Of a stretch of 64,000 nt of DNA, positions 36,427-47,920 are shown piece after piece; positions within the stretch are counted from its first letter, which is position 1, and each line of letters starts with the position of its first letter. The translations under genes and the position numbers were made by a program. A model generated the notes under the pieces. The model did no database searches. It was not told the DNA's origin and saw nothing but the letters and a program-made list of their open reading frames with translations. The DNA is from Phocoena phocoena. Lineage: Eukaryota; Chordata; Mammalia; Artiodactyla; Phocoenidae. The stretch is from the NCBI RefSeq assembly GCF_963924675.1, contig NC_089223.1:8072881-8136880 (forward strand), in the 5' to 3' direction.

Positions 36427-36826
36427 TGGGCTGCTATAACAAGATACCACAGGTCGTTTGGGCTGCTATATCAAGATACCACAGGTTGGGTGGCTTCAAC
36501 AACAGAAACATTTACTTCTCACGGTTCCAAAGATTGGAAGTCTGAGATCAGGGTGCCAGCGTGGCAGGTTCTGGTGAGAGCTCTCCCTGGCTTGCAGATT
36601 TCCACCTTCTTGCTATACCTCCATGGATGGGGGTGGGTGGGGAGATTGTGCTCTGATCCTTTCATCTCCTTGTAAGGGCACCAATCCTATCTTGGGAGCT
36701 CCACCTCTACGGCCTCATCCAAATCTACTTACCTCCCAAAGGTCCCACCTCCAAATACCATGACACTGGGGATTAAAGCTTCAGCATATGAATTTTGAGG
36801 GGCACAAACATTCAGCCCACAGTAGG
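36427..36826 (+). repeat. Old interspersed repeat with an internal 31-bp tandem duplication
   Basis: Motifs GGGCTGCTATAACAAGATACC, TTGGGTGGCTTCAACAACAG, CACGGTTCCAAAGATTGG, CCTCCCAAAGGTCCCACCTCC and AACATTCAGCCCACAG occur in the order of a common old mammalian repeat whose name I cannot give safely. The first about 31 bp (GGGCTGCTATA...CCACAGGT) is duplicated in tandem with one difference. Confidence 0.6.
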
Positions 36827-37349
36827 GATTGAGAGGTAAAGAGCACAGGGCTTCTTTTTGGGTGACAGAAATATTCTAAAATTGACTGTCAGTGACGGTT
36901 GCAAAACCTTGTGAATATACTAATAACCATTGAATTGTATACTTTAAGTAGGTGAAGTGCACGGTACGTAAATTATATCGATAAAGCTATTACTGAAAAA
37001 GTTATTTCTGGTTCTTGTTAAGGGAAGAATAAATCGTGCTTTTAAAAGGTTTCATATAGTACAAACTATTTTTTGCCAGTTCATTCTATCATCACATAAA
37101 TATATAAGTATTACAAGAAAAACAGGGTAAAAAGTTTTGAGAGTTTCAAGGAATTTGATTCTATGGTATTTGCAGTGGCCCTTCCCACAAATCATGCTTT
37201 AGGTCGCTTCCTACTACTCATCCAATACAATGCAACGGCAGAGCGTCACCTTAAGTGTAAAGCACTCTCGCTTCAAGGAACTGAAAGATAATGCAAGTGT
37301 AAGAGTAACAAAATCAGAAGGAAAGCAACATGCGACTACTCTTTACGTG

Positions 37350-37500
37350 TGAAGAGTTAGCATTCACAAAGAACTATAATATTCTTTAACTACAAAATTT
37401 CTCCTCTAAGTAAGTGTAGTAGGTATTATCATCCCATTTTATAGGTGAGGAAAATGACCTGCCCAAATTCACATGGCTAATTAGCTGTCAGCGTCTGGAT
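37350..37500 (-). repeat. MIR fragment
   Basis: CATCCCATTTTATAGGTGAGGA, ATGACCTGCCCAAATTCACA and GCTAATTAGCTGTCAG follow reverse MIR order. Confidence 0.75.
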
Positions 37501-39789
37501 ATGTTTCTTGACGGCAAGTTTATTATCTTTCCATCGCCTTCCCCACTGTTTAGTGCTGACTCTCTAACACCTCTCCTTCTTTCAGTGGCTTAGACAGGGT
37601 GATCTCTGTAAAATTTAAGAATATCCTTAGGTAAGGTATGAAGGTATCCTTAACTAAGGTATGAACCTTAGTTCATACTATCTTCTTTATCCGGAGTAAT
37701 TAGCAAATATTGAAACTCCAGGGGTACTGCAACCACCACATGAGAGTAGAGCCCACAGAGGTCTGTCTTGTTCTCAATGATTCTCGTTACTTCCAAATAC
37801 AAACCACACTGGTGATGAGTCTAAGTTCAGATATTCAACCCCAGAAGGGTTAACCCAGACTTGAGGCAAGGCAGCTTTTAACTCCCTTTTAGACTGTGTT
37901 TGTGGGGGGGGGGGGAGGGGCAGGGAGTGCTATCAAAGTGCCAACAAGTTCGGAATAACGCGGGTTTAAGAGATAAATTAACTGAAGGAGTCACCACCAC
38001 AAGCAGTAGAGGGCTCTCTAACATCAGCCAGAAGACTCACAAGCAGGACCATCATTGCCTGGGTTGTTCCCTGGTTAAATCCCACATCATCCCCATGTTC
38101 CCAGTGTTTACTTGTTTGCTAAAGGACATTCTAAAAACCAGTGCTTAGAAAGACCAGATGAATTCTGCTGATAAGAAGATTCAGTGAAATTTTCCCATGC
38201 TGGATCACTAATACATGTTAACTAATCCTGTTGCTATAAACCTTCTTAAAGAGCCATTGCAATTTAGAAGTATGGTGTGTTTCACCATCATAAAATGAAT
38301 ATTCAATAATGTATGTTGAATATCGTAATTTTCTAGGTAGAGTAATGAAAAAGAGAGTTACACTGACATTGTTAATCTCAGTTTCCCACTTTGATAAATA
38401 AACCACGGGAAAAAAGGGATGCTAGACATGTGAAAACAGATGTCAATGCATTAAAACCAAAGGAATCTAGATTCATCACTAGCGCTCTTAACGTCACCCT
38501 CCATCATTAGTCTTTGTGGATAGAAGATGAGTTAGTGACTCTTTGAAAGTTATTCTAGCAAATCAAAATCCTGCTGTGAAGCTGAGAGTTTTGTCATAGA
38601 CATAAGAGTGAGTGAAGACTTTGTTTCTTAGCCTACTGAAGTCTTTCTATACATAAAATGGAGATCCTTACCTACAGATCCATAATCTCTAAGGGAAAAA
38701 AAGCCAATGGAATATGAATCGTGCAAAGAGTCTGAGGTCTAAGTAAAGCCTAGAGTCTGATAAAACATACTATCTCTTTAGTGACACAGGGTAAACTTAA
38801 GACCTGAGAAAAAAACGTTTATTTCAATTCTTAATAGAGTTTCTCTACTTATTTATGCTATTATTTTATTTCTTTGGAAGAACTTTTTCAGTTGGCAAGA
38901 ATCTCCATATAATGCTATACAGTGCAAATATTTCAGTATTTCTAAAAGTAATTGGGATAATTTAACCATCTCAAAAGACATATAGGATCCATCGTTAATT
39001 TAAGCCATTTGAAGTGAACTTTAAGAACTGAGTCCTTCACTCTATAGAGGGTCACATTTTCAATATTCAGCCTCTGCAGTTTTTCTACAGATCATGAGTT
39101 TCTGCATAGTTACTCCCACCCTGGAAAGTCTGCAAATGATAGTAAGTTGTAAACAGACAGCAAATACATTAAAGCGAACCCAGGTACTTATTTCCTTCTT
39201 AGCCTTCGACCTCATCTGTTAGTCTCATCTTAGTTACAGATAAGCAGTAACAGATTTATCTTCTACATACTTTCACAACATGCTAAGAAAGGCTAAAAAG
39301 TCACTCATGGGAATTATAAGCTAAGTAGACGCTGAGATGCAAACGTGCCATCTAACAAGACCATATGCTTATATGAAGTTACGTAGGGTGATATTATCCA
39401 CGCAGGTGCATCTCTATTATTATGCTAATTGTACTCTCCATTACTGGATTCACCACAGTAATGTAATTGTCACTGTCTGGTAACGTGTCTGCACCCTCAC
39501 TAGCATGTGACCTCTCTGAAGCAGAGTTGTGTCTTAATTTACTGGCAGTACAGGGTAGTGTTCGGTCATAAAGAAAATATTAGAAAACCCTGTAAGTATG
39601 TTTTGTTCTAATAGGTAACACCGACCGTCTAGTAAATGAAAGCATCAATTATGACAGAGACACCTCACGTAAGGTCCTGATATTAAATATGTTATTTGGG
39701 GATGTTGAATAGTATAGTGTTTGCATCTTACATCCTAACACCTGCTGTCAATGGCTTTATACAAGCTATACTCATTAACCGGAGTTTAG

Positions 39790-39990
39790 ATCAGTGTTTC
39801 TCTGCGTGGACCATTTGTACCAGATTTGCTTTCAGGAAGCTTGGTAAAATGTTGATACTTTCCCTGTCACACCCAGATTCAGATTCAGTAAGTCTAGGGA
39901 AGGAAGGCAGCAGGAAGAAGCTGATTTTTAAAAATAAGGTCCCTAGGTAATTCTCATGCACCTAAAGAATGAGAGGCATTGGCCTCTCTG
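39790..39990 (+). repeat. MER5/Charlie-type hAT relic
   Basis: CAGTGTTTCTCTGCGTGGACC at the left and CAGATTCAGATTCAGTAAGTC plus CCTAGGTAATTCTCATGCACC toward the right resemble a diverged MER5-group non-autonomous hAT element. Confidence 0.6.
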
Positions 39991-41813
39991 CTCAATACAA
40001 ACATGAGTGAGCGTGAGTTTCTCTAACTGGTATTTAAAGCTATTCTTTCCCTCACCCTCTTTTAATTCAGTTTCTAGCCCCTCGGTGCTCTTAAAGAGAA
40101 TGGAGCAAAGCGTTCATCCCGTCAGCCGGCATGCGCACCACGAGGCTCTGCGACTTTCCTGTTCCGGGCGGGATAACAGTGCGGGCAGTTGGCAACAGTC
40201 ATCTTTACTAGAGGGTCACAGAAATCCTTGGCCACAAATGCTGAATTGGGCTCGGAAGAAGCAATCATACATAGGAACAGGAAAGTGTTCTGCGTGAGCA
40301 CTTAAATTCACAAGAGATCCATAACGAAGTGAACAACACAAACCTACCGGTTCCTTGCCTTCAAGAGGTACATAATCACAGGCAAGCACAGGCTGGAAGT
40401 TAAGCATTGCAGGTAATCCATCCAATTAAGCTCTCAGAAACAGGGAGACAGTGAATGCACTGATCAGCAGTCTTGAATGCAAATTCAAATTATTCCTCTT
40501 ACGTAGGTTTATTAGTAAGGACTAACAGAGCAAAATAATTTTGGAGGAAATTACGCTGATTCTATTTTAGCTTTCATCAACTTAACTCTCTAAACAATAT
40601 TTTCGCTGAATAAAGATCTGTTTGCTTCTTAACGGTGATTATATCAGAGAGCAGCTTATTACAGAGTTCAGTAATAGCCAATATGCTTATCTAGAAAGGA
40701 CTTGCTTAAGACACTTAAGAACTGACACCATTATAAGATAAAACAAGGTCCCAACTTTAAAGCTGGAAACCAAATGAAGACTCCGAAAAGTGTACATTAG
40801 TTTTTAGTCCCTCGCAAGTTTCAAGCATGTGGACATTTCCACTGAAGTAATAGAGACAAATTTCAGATCTATCCATAAATCACTCTGTGCTCCCTTGGGT
40901 TGGGTTATCAATTTTAGAAAAGGAATTCTAGGGACACCCCCATCAAGTTCCCATTACAATGCACTTGTCCTTACAGTGAAAGGAAAACAACTACACCGTT
41001 TTATCTCACAGGGTACATCTGCAGGAACCGTTTTCCAAACGAACCCTCGATTTCTGTATACCTTATTTTCATGTTAAAACATGAACATCCAGTAAAATAC
41101 GGGTGGCATGGTTTTTCAAAATAAAATTCATTTTTTTGTCTAGGTTTTCTTCAATCTTATAGATAAACCACATTCACCATTTGACTTTTAAAATCACTTC
41201 CACTAACAGTTTTCTTAAAGGAAGCATTTACATGGAATCAAATGTGATGCATGTAGAGCAGGTGCAGCGGAAGCAGGATAACATGATTGGCAAAAGTAAT
41301 TCTAAAAATCCTAAAACACGACCCTAGGAAACTCAGACTTCCTTCAAGCCTCGGTTTTCCTGCTGTGCAACTGGAGGGCTGGACTCCATCACCACGGAGG
41401 TGACTTCCAGCTTCAACATTCCGGGATACCTTACTCACATATTAGTTCACCAGCAGTGTTCCTTTTAACAAGCCCTTTGTTTAAATTTACCTTTTTCTGC
41501 ATTGGTATAATAACTCTTCCACCTCGCCCTCCGCAATCCATATTACAATCATTAATGAACAGAACAGCGCCTTGTGCTTAATCATTCTTACAGAGCAGTT
41601 TTTTTTTGTTTAAAGATGTCACCTGTGTAATAAACCTATCTAGAATTGTTCATGGGGAAATAATAACCTTACCGTTTATGTCCATGTATTATAAAGTACT
41701 TATTGATAGAAAATCCTTGCCTAGATCTGAACTCCAGCAGACAGGGCTCCTAAGATGCATTTTTAAAAGGTCTTTAGCCTGTCGACATCCTTCAAAATGA
41801 GCTTAGAGCTCAC

Positions 41814-41981
41814 CGCAGCTTCACAACATTGCTAACAAGCTGACTCAGTTTTATTTTAAACCTGCTCGATATATTCTTCACTTTCTGTTTTTCTTCAGCT
41901 GTCAAAGCTGTTTTCTTATATTTATTTTCATTCGAGGAAGGCAACAACTGAACAGACTGATCAAGTGAAGAAGATGACATG
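41814..41981 (-). CDS. Candidate extra FAM13A exon (cassette or alternative first exon)
   Basis: An open 168-nt segment lies 198 nt downstream of exon 1 on the gene strand. It is bounded by an acceptor (CTTACGCCCAG, AG at 41,983-41,982) and a donor (GCG then GTGAGC, GT at 41,813-41,812). It starts in phase 2 and ends in phase 2, so it fits in frame between exon 1 and the 25.4 kb exon, adding 56 codons. It also has its own ATG at 41,980-41,978 with A at -3, so it could instead be a first coding exon joining the same downstream exon. The peptide starts MSSSSLDQSVQLLPSS and ends in a lysine-rich segment with hydrophobic residues spaced as in an amphipathic helix (VKNISSRFKIKLSQLV). I do not recognise it as a known FAM13A segment or another family. 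The acceptor pyrimidine tract is only moderate. A chance frame or pseudo-exon remains possible. Confidence 0.42.
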
Positions 41982-42179
41982 CTGGGCGTAAGTGTCAGCA
42001 AAAGAAGCGATCAAATAGCTACATTTCTCTGGTCTTGGGGAAGCACACTGCGTCCAAGGAACTCTACACAGTTTGCAGCATACTACTGAAAAATGCCAAG
42101 GATTGGCAAAGTTACACGGCTTTGGAACATTCAGAAAATACAGAAGAGAAGAACGAAACCAAATAGGAAAGCATACTAC

Positions 42180-42208
42180 CTTTGCAGGGGCATGATTTCA
42201 CAAGCCAT
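42180..42208 (-). CDS. FAM13A: FAM13A short isoform, coding part of exon 1
   Basis: On the minus strand the start codon at 42,208-42,206 sits in a good Kozak context (A at -3, G at +4) and opens the peptide MACEIMPLQ, the known N terminus of the short FAM13A isoform. The exon ends after two bases of the next codon (AG) at 42,180, followed by a GTAGTATG donor at 42,179. The first base of the next exon, T, completes a serine. This start replaces the RhoGAP-containing N terminus of the long isoform. The 5' UTR runs into the GC-rich block to the right. The coding part is too short to be found as an ORF and was read from the splice site. Confidence 0.9.
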
Positions 42209-42660
42209 CCTTGTCTGGAAATTTGCAAGGGACCCTCACAACTGTCTCTTCCGCGCCCAGCAGGGCGTCTGTATAGGGGGGGGCCAGGCTGCAGCGGCTG
42301 AGCTGGGCTGGGGGCGTGAGGCTGCGGCTCACCGCTGGAGAAGCAACTTGCCCTGCAGTCAGCCAGCGTCCTGCTGTTCTCAGCCTCCAAACTTCTCCGA
42401 GCGGAGCTACAGTGCTATTCGATCGCTGCCTCTCCACATTTCCACCGCAGTCCACTCTGACCTTTGTTCCAGGGAAGCAGCTGAAGCAGCCAGCCAATCA
42501 GAGGACCAGCTGCTGCAGGGCTTAAAGGCGCTGCTGCTTTTGCTGCTGCTGCAGCTCCTCGCGGGCTTGCCTAATTCTGGTAACTCGAAACTCTCCTCTG
42601 AGCCCTTCCACAGACGGGCTTGTCCGTCTGGGGAAAGCAACCAATAACAGCAGCAAGAGC
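42209..42660 (-). promoter_or_regulatory. FAM13A: FAM13A internal promoter and 5' UTR of short isoform
   Basis: This GC- and CpG-enriched block in AT-rich surroundings lies directly upstream, on the minus strand, of the MACEIMPLQ start codon. Roughly 42,240-42,440 has the highest CpG density. Two CCAAT motifs are visible on the plus strand, at 42,494-42,498 and 42,641-42,645, so they read ATTGG on the gene strand. A CTG-rich run lies at 42,529-42,557. No clear TATA box was found, which fits a CpG-type promoter. The boundary between promoter and 5' UTR cannot be fixed from sequence alone. Long frames on both strands here reflect the high GC content rather than extra genes. Confidence 0.7.
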
Positions 42661-43879
42661 AAAGGGTCCCTTAACTTCTCAACGTCACAGAGACTGCCAG
42701 CAAGGAAATCCATTTGTCAAGGAAAGACACTGCCTCCGAAACGAAAGGTTTCCGTGACAGAAGGCATGAGCTATATGCTCAGTCTCCTTTCTTCCTTAAA
42801 AAAAAAAAAAAAAATCAAACCACTAGCACTGGAAGGCGTGACACTTTTCTAGAAGGCACACAGGCATTCTTCTAGACTCCCGCCCTACCCATATTTATTT
42901 CCTGCTGATGTCTGTTTACATTGCGGTGGTTACTAGTCACTGGTGACATCTCCCAAGGCACATAGCTCTCGTTTCTGGGGAGAACACACGTCCTAAGACT
43001 GCCCACTGTCTCAAGGGATCAAAACGGCTATTCCCACGGAAGTATTTCAACTGATTATTTCTGTTTATCCTTAGAAAAGTGAATGTGTTTATTTAAAGAG
43101 TCATTTTCCTCTAAGAACACCACCAGCATATTTTTTGGTTGGTTGGTTATTTATTTATCTTTTTTTTTTTTTGACAGGTAACACCAAATCAATTTCTCAT
43201 AAGGTCTGCTAAATGCCTGTTAATTATCCAGCTCTCCCTTAGTTTCCTCTTCAGTGTGGAATACTAAAGTGTTATTTTAGGAACATAATTGCTCATTCAG
43301 AGGTTTCAAACGTTGCAACAACAATAGTAAAAATATATTTTAATAAGATTTCTTTCATATCATAGGATTTGCCGAGAGTTACAACAAAGCCCAGAGCACA
43401 GCTTTTAGTAGAAGAAAAGGCAGAAAGCTAGAGTCCATCCCGTTCAGAAACAGAGGGGGCTGGTACCACCAAAAAAGTATCCTTCTCCCCTGTATTTTTC
43501 CCCAGATTTCTTACAGATCACTCATAATTCTGAACTTAGAACACAAAAAGTCCTTTTGTAGGCGTCTGCTCTCCTTTGCTATACCTGCTAATAAAAATAT
43601 TTCACTGTCTGACTAAATCCTCTATCATATTTATGAAAATGGATTAGTCATCCTGAAACTTATATTCAGACATTATGATAGAATATCAGTAACTAAAATC
43701 AGCCTTTTAAAACAATGGAGGTTAAGTCCAGAACTTACTTTAATTGAAGTCGTCAGTATCTTCTTTTGTTTTGATTCTAGATTTAGAAATACTACTTGGA
43801 TTCTCCAGCAACAGTAACTTAATTCTATATATTTGCTTAAGTTTTTTATCTTTCAAAAATGCAACTTTACATCTTGCTT

Positions 43880-44070
43880 AACACTTCAGTTAACTTCTTG
43901 AGTTAGGAAATCACTGTTACATATCATAATATCTATTTTATTGATGAGTAAACTTGGTACTAGAAAATTAAGTACTTTGTTCAAATTCACATGGAAAGTC
44001 AGTGGCAGAAGAGAAATTGGATTCAGAATTTCTCAGGTCTGCTTCCGAACTCTGCTATATAGCTTAGTGC
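43880..44070 (-). repeat. MIR fragment
   Basis: GATGAGTAAACTTGGTACTAG, TGTTCAAATTCACATGGAAAG and GTCTGCTTCCGAACTCTGCT match diverged reverse MIR. Confidence 0.65.
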
Positions 44071-45924
44071 TTACTCTATTCTACATGAGTTTTTAAAATA
44101 TTTCACAAGTATTTTTAGAAATAGTTAAAATTCAAATGACAGAAATAATATTTTGTCTTTTCTAATTTTATGAACACATCAAAACTACATGGCTAAAATA
44201 GACATATGAGTTCAACAATAAGGGACCCAGCATTTCAGACATACGTTAAACCAAACTATAATTTACATTCAATACATACTAGAGGTAAAATACTGATGAA
44301 CAGGGGCATTCAAATTTAAAATCTGATTCCACATATATTTCCTGATAATTTAAGTCTTGCCATCAACATCCCTCTATCATGCCATATTAGTAGTTAGATG
44401 TCAGTGGTCATTTCTGAAAATCGTCTAACGCTAGAACTCAGTAATTAGCTGCCTTTTCAAGTCTCTATTATTTATTTATAACAATTCCTCCTTTTTCTGG
44501 TTTTTGGTCGACTTGGGGGGCATGACTTGATGATCATTTTGGAATTTGTACCTGGACCGCAGCTCCTTTCAATACAGCCCCTGCCAGAGTCCTCGGTCAC
44601 TGGAATAGCTTTATTACTCTACGTCCCACATCCTCACGTCAGCTCTTCACCGCCAGGCAGCAAAGCACCACTCCCTGAACCCTGCTGGGTCCAGCTTCTC
44701 AGACTCTGATCCCCTGCCTGCATTCCCCCCACACGAGCCCCCGGATGTGCATCCCTCGTAACCGCCCTGCCCCTGCCTCCCCCATTCCCCCTCCTCAGCT
44801 ACTCGGCTCCGACCGTCCCCGTCTGCAGAGGACAACCTGCACCCAGACCGACTAATGTGCAACTTTAAAAAAGGCGCATTCCTGGCTTTCCTCAGCATTC
44901 AGTTATTTCTCAAAACAGGTTCACTAACACCCTCTGCTTCTTCACCCTGCATGCATCCTGCCAGCTGCATGCCCTACTGCCAGGCTGCTAAGACACTGCG
45001 AAAGGAAGTCACAGAACCCTGGCGACTGGGGAGATTAAAAGTTCCTGTTATTTAATCTTGGCCTGAACCTCAGGACTCTGGGGGCAAACTCTGTAGCTGT
45101 CTTTGACTGACTTTTGACCACTTTCCCACAGAAACTATTGCTGACCATCTCCAATGGCACAAATCTGAATCTCTCTCGGTCACTAATTACCTTGCCTCCT
45201 AAATTTACTAAGAAAGTCCAGATCGTCAGATATGAGTGAGTGCCTTTGATCGTCTTTACATTAGGGGTTGAAGTACCACCACCGCCCCCGGCCCCCTCCA
45301 AACACACACACACCTTGCCTCCTCCTTTTTGACTTCTTCCTAGGCTAGGGGAACATGTCCCCACTCATAGGACTCAAATTTCTTACCCATGTATTGGATC
45401 TCATCATTTTATCTTTCCTCAGGAAGAAGCCTCATCTCTCCTCCATCTTAAATCTGTCCCCCTTCCGACAGGCACCCGAATAAGCGCCCCCCAGCCTTGA
45501 AAACAGTCCTACGCTCCGGTGACGCAGCGCCATTTCCCTCCCCTTCCCCCTGACAGGCTCCCCAAAGCCCACCTCTGCTGCTCCCACTGCCTCAGAAATC
45601 ACTCCTCCGCCCCATGCCAACGGACTTCAGACTCCACCACGTTTCTGAAACTGCTTTTAAGGCCACCAATGCTCTTTTGGTCACTAAATCTAAACGCTTC
45701 GTCTTAGATGCCGTTCTACTCTCAACTTTGCAGAAACACCCACCTTCAGTTTTCCGAAAGTCTTTGGCTCTCTGTGAACTTTCCTGGGAATTCTCCAAGT
45801 GTCCCCAGTCACTCCATCCTCCTTTTATTTCATCTGTCTTTCCTCCTGTCTTACGCCCTTCCTGCCTCACCTTCCAGCCCCACATCTTTCAATACAGGCA
45901 TTCTATTAGGGCTTAATAAACTGG

Positions 45925-46100
45925 GCTCTGGAATTACGCTCCTAGGGATTGGTTTCTGACTCTGCCACAGACAGGCAGCGTAAGCTTGGGTGAGCTGTTT
46001 AAAAGCTCTGAAATGGCTCTGAGGAATAAATGAAATCATGCATGGAAAACACATAGGATAGTTCCTGGCAAGTAAGTGCTCAATAATTATGAGTATTATC
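45925..46100 (+). repeat. MIR SINE
   Basis: GGGCTCTGGAATTACGCTCC, GACTCTGCCACAGACAGGC, GAATAAATGAAATCATGCATGG and CCTGGCAAGTAAGTGCTCAAT follow MIR order in forward orientation. Confidence 0.82.
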
Positions 46101-46369
46101 GCCCTAATCAACACTTTCAAAGCCTCATATTATCTGATTCTTAAAATTCTCCTCCTCTCCTGGCCCCTCTTGTTAATGATGTTATTGTTCTCTTTATGAA
46201 TCAGATTCAAAGCATGAGTCATCTTTACTCTTCCCTTTCCTCTCCTTAACCAAATCTGTTGATTGTCCTGTCATGTCTCTTTAATCAGTAGGCCTTGGTC
46301 ATCTGCAGTATCATGATAACCTTGAAAACGATCTTTCTGCCTCTATTCACTCCACCCCCAGTGAACACA

Positions 46370-46857
46370 TTTCACTGTGAGAGTGAGTTTTCTGCTGTGG
46401 TTGGGATCTGGTCACTCGCTCCTTTTCTCAAAAGCTTCCGTAGCTCTCAGCTACCTCTTAAACGAACCCCAGTGTCCCTCTCCAGTTCAGCCGCTTATAC
46501 CTCCCCTAAGGAAGCCACTCCAGAGGCACCTGGACACTTCTTTCAAACCTGCTCTGAACTTTGCGACCCCAGACATTTACCTTTTGTCTGGAGTATCTTC
46601 TCATCCCATTTTCTCCTGGCAAAATTCTATGCATACTCGGGCTTAGGCCAGATGGAACAAATCTCTTGGCCCTTTTAACTCAGATGGCCCCTCGCAGCAC
46701 TTAGGGTATTTATCCTTTCTTCCCAGCACACTATTTTATTATTATTGGAATCTAAATATTATCTCCCTATTAGAATGTAAGTTCTCCAGGACAAGAACTG
46801 TATTTTTCCTGCAGCCATTACACAGAACAGACCCTCAATAAGTGCTGACTGAATGAA
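46370..46857 (+). repeat. L2 LINE 3' end
   Basis: Ends with AGAATGTAAGTTCTCCAGG, ACAAGAACTGTATTTTTCC and CCCTCAATAAGTGCTGACTG-AATGAATTGA, the L2 terminus. It is preceded by AAAAGCTTCCGTAGCTC and CAGCACTTAGGGTATTTATC, consistent with L2 3' sequence. It may extend further left. Confidence 0.75.
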
Positions 46858-47756
46858 TTGATACATCAATCACCCTTTACCGGAGACTGAAGCACAGTTC
46901 CTTTAATTAGATTTTAACTTTTCAAGCAATACTTCTACCCACTTTTTAATATTTCCCATTGCAGGCCTACACTAACGATAAAGTAGACACCTCTTGGAGT
47001 TTCAAATGAAGGATGATGATAACCGACAGCTGACTAGAGAAATAAACTATTGGGGTTATACGTTGATGTGCAACCACGGAGACGCAAAAAGTAAGATTCT
47101 ATCCAAAAGCTTCAAAATCTTTTAAGCATTTTACATTATCCAATTTCTCCCAGTTTATTTCCTTTTCTGCACTTCAGCTGGCTTGCAGACTTCTGATTTT
47201 CTTACGTAACTTCTTCAGCGGATTCCAAGTGTTTGGCTATATGAGTTAACACTTGTGCTATCAAGAGCAACGACTGCTCCAAAAATGATGTGGCTTCATT
47301 TCAACATCAATTTGAAGCAACCACAGAACCAAGAACACTTCTTGGCCACATTAACTTGTTTTCATATATTGTTTTAACATCAGATCGATTTGTTTCCTAA
47401 GAAAAAGTATGCTGCAATAATTTCTTTCTTACAAGTTTGGTAAGAAGGTGCTTCTCAGGCAAGGTTTCTTCCTCATATTTTTTATCAATCTTTATAAATA
47501 GCACTAAGAAACAAAACCTTCCACAAGATGCTCGCGTAGCATCCATAAATGGTGAGGAATAAATCTGACAGGATTTTCATAACCACAAAGCCAGGATTTT
47601 CAGGGCACATATAATTTAGATATCCTGGTACGGCTGCAAAGGATCCTGACTAAACTTGCTCTCTGGCGATCTGGGTTAGAACACTAACGAATTTCAGGGC
47701 TCATCAGGGGACATCACTGACAGCAGCAAATGTCAAAAATAAAAGAGTCGGGGTGG

Positions 47757-47920
47757 GGGGGCTTCCCTGGTGGCGCAGTGGTTGAGAGTTCGCCTGCCAT
47801 TGCAGGGGACGTGGGTTCGTGCCCCGGTCCGGGAGGATCCCACATGCCGCGCCTGTGCTCCGCAACGGGAGAGGCCGCAGCTGTGAGAGGCCCAGGTACC
47901 GCAAAAAAAAAAAAAAAAAA
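47757..47920 (+). mobile_element. CHR-2 SINE with about 48-bp internal deletion
   Basis: Head, B-box region and A tail are present, but CACATGCCGCG joins directly to CCTGTGCTCCGC. The segment that contains GAGCCATGGCCGCTGAGCC in other copies is missing. Left flank AAAAGAGTCGGGG and right flank AAAAGAGTCTGGGG act as the target-site duplication. Confidence 0.88.

Larger units (their letters stand above)
25473..42179 (-). other. FAM13A first intron of the short isoform
   Basis: 16.7 kb intron. Contents: two SINEs (26,023; 26,893), a solo LTR (27,516), L1 tails (29,988; 32,631), two old repeats (31,545; 36,427), an L2 (33,600), MIRs, a MER5-like relic (39,790) and the candidate extra exon (41,814-41,981). 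Stretches 28,550-29,970, 37,510-39,780 and 40,000-41,800 hold no feature I can support. A perfect inverted repeat TATGAAC-ctta-GTTCATA lies near 37,660. Confidence 0.85.
1..42660 (-). other. FAM13A: FAM13A gene body, short isoform, 5' part (partial)
   Basis: Span from the internal promoter to the left window edge, transcribed right to left. Five coding exons were assembled from splice sites and from peptides known from FAM13A, such as MACEIMPLQ, SQEDERP and LLERTIRSAVEQHL. Coding lengths are 29, 42, 42, 180 and 190 nt, and every junction restores the frame. Together they encode about 160 N-terminal residues. The product of this promoter lacks the RhoGAP domain of the long isoform. From the literature, FAM13A is linked to lung function and COPD risk, to beta-catenin turnover and to insulin signalling in fat cells. 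The C-terminal coiled-coil exons lie beyond the left edge. Most of the span is intron rich in SINE and L1 insertions. Gene identity is strong; the transcription start is inferred. Confidence 0.92.

Noticed and set aside
42093..42647. 184-codon plus-strand frame over the FAM13A promoter
   Set aside because: Runs antisense through exon 1 and the GC-rich promoter, with low-complexity Leu and Gln tracts and no recognisable domain; explained by base composition.
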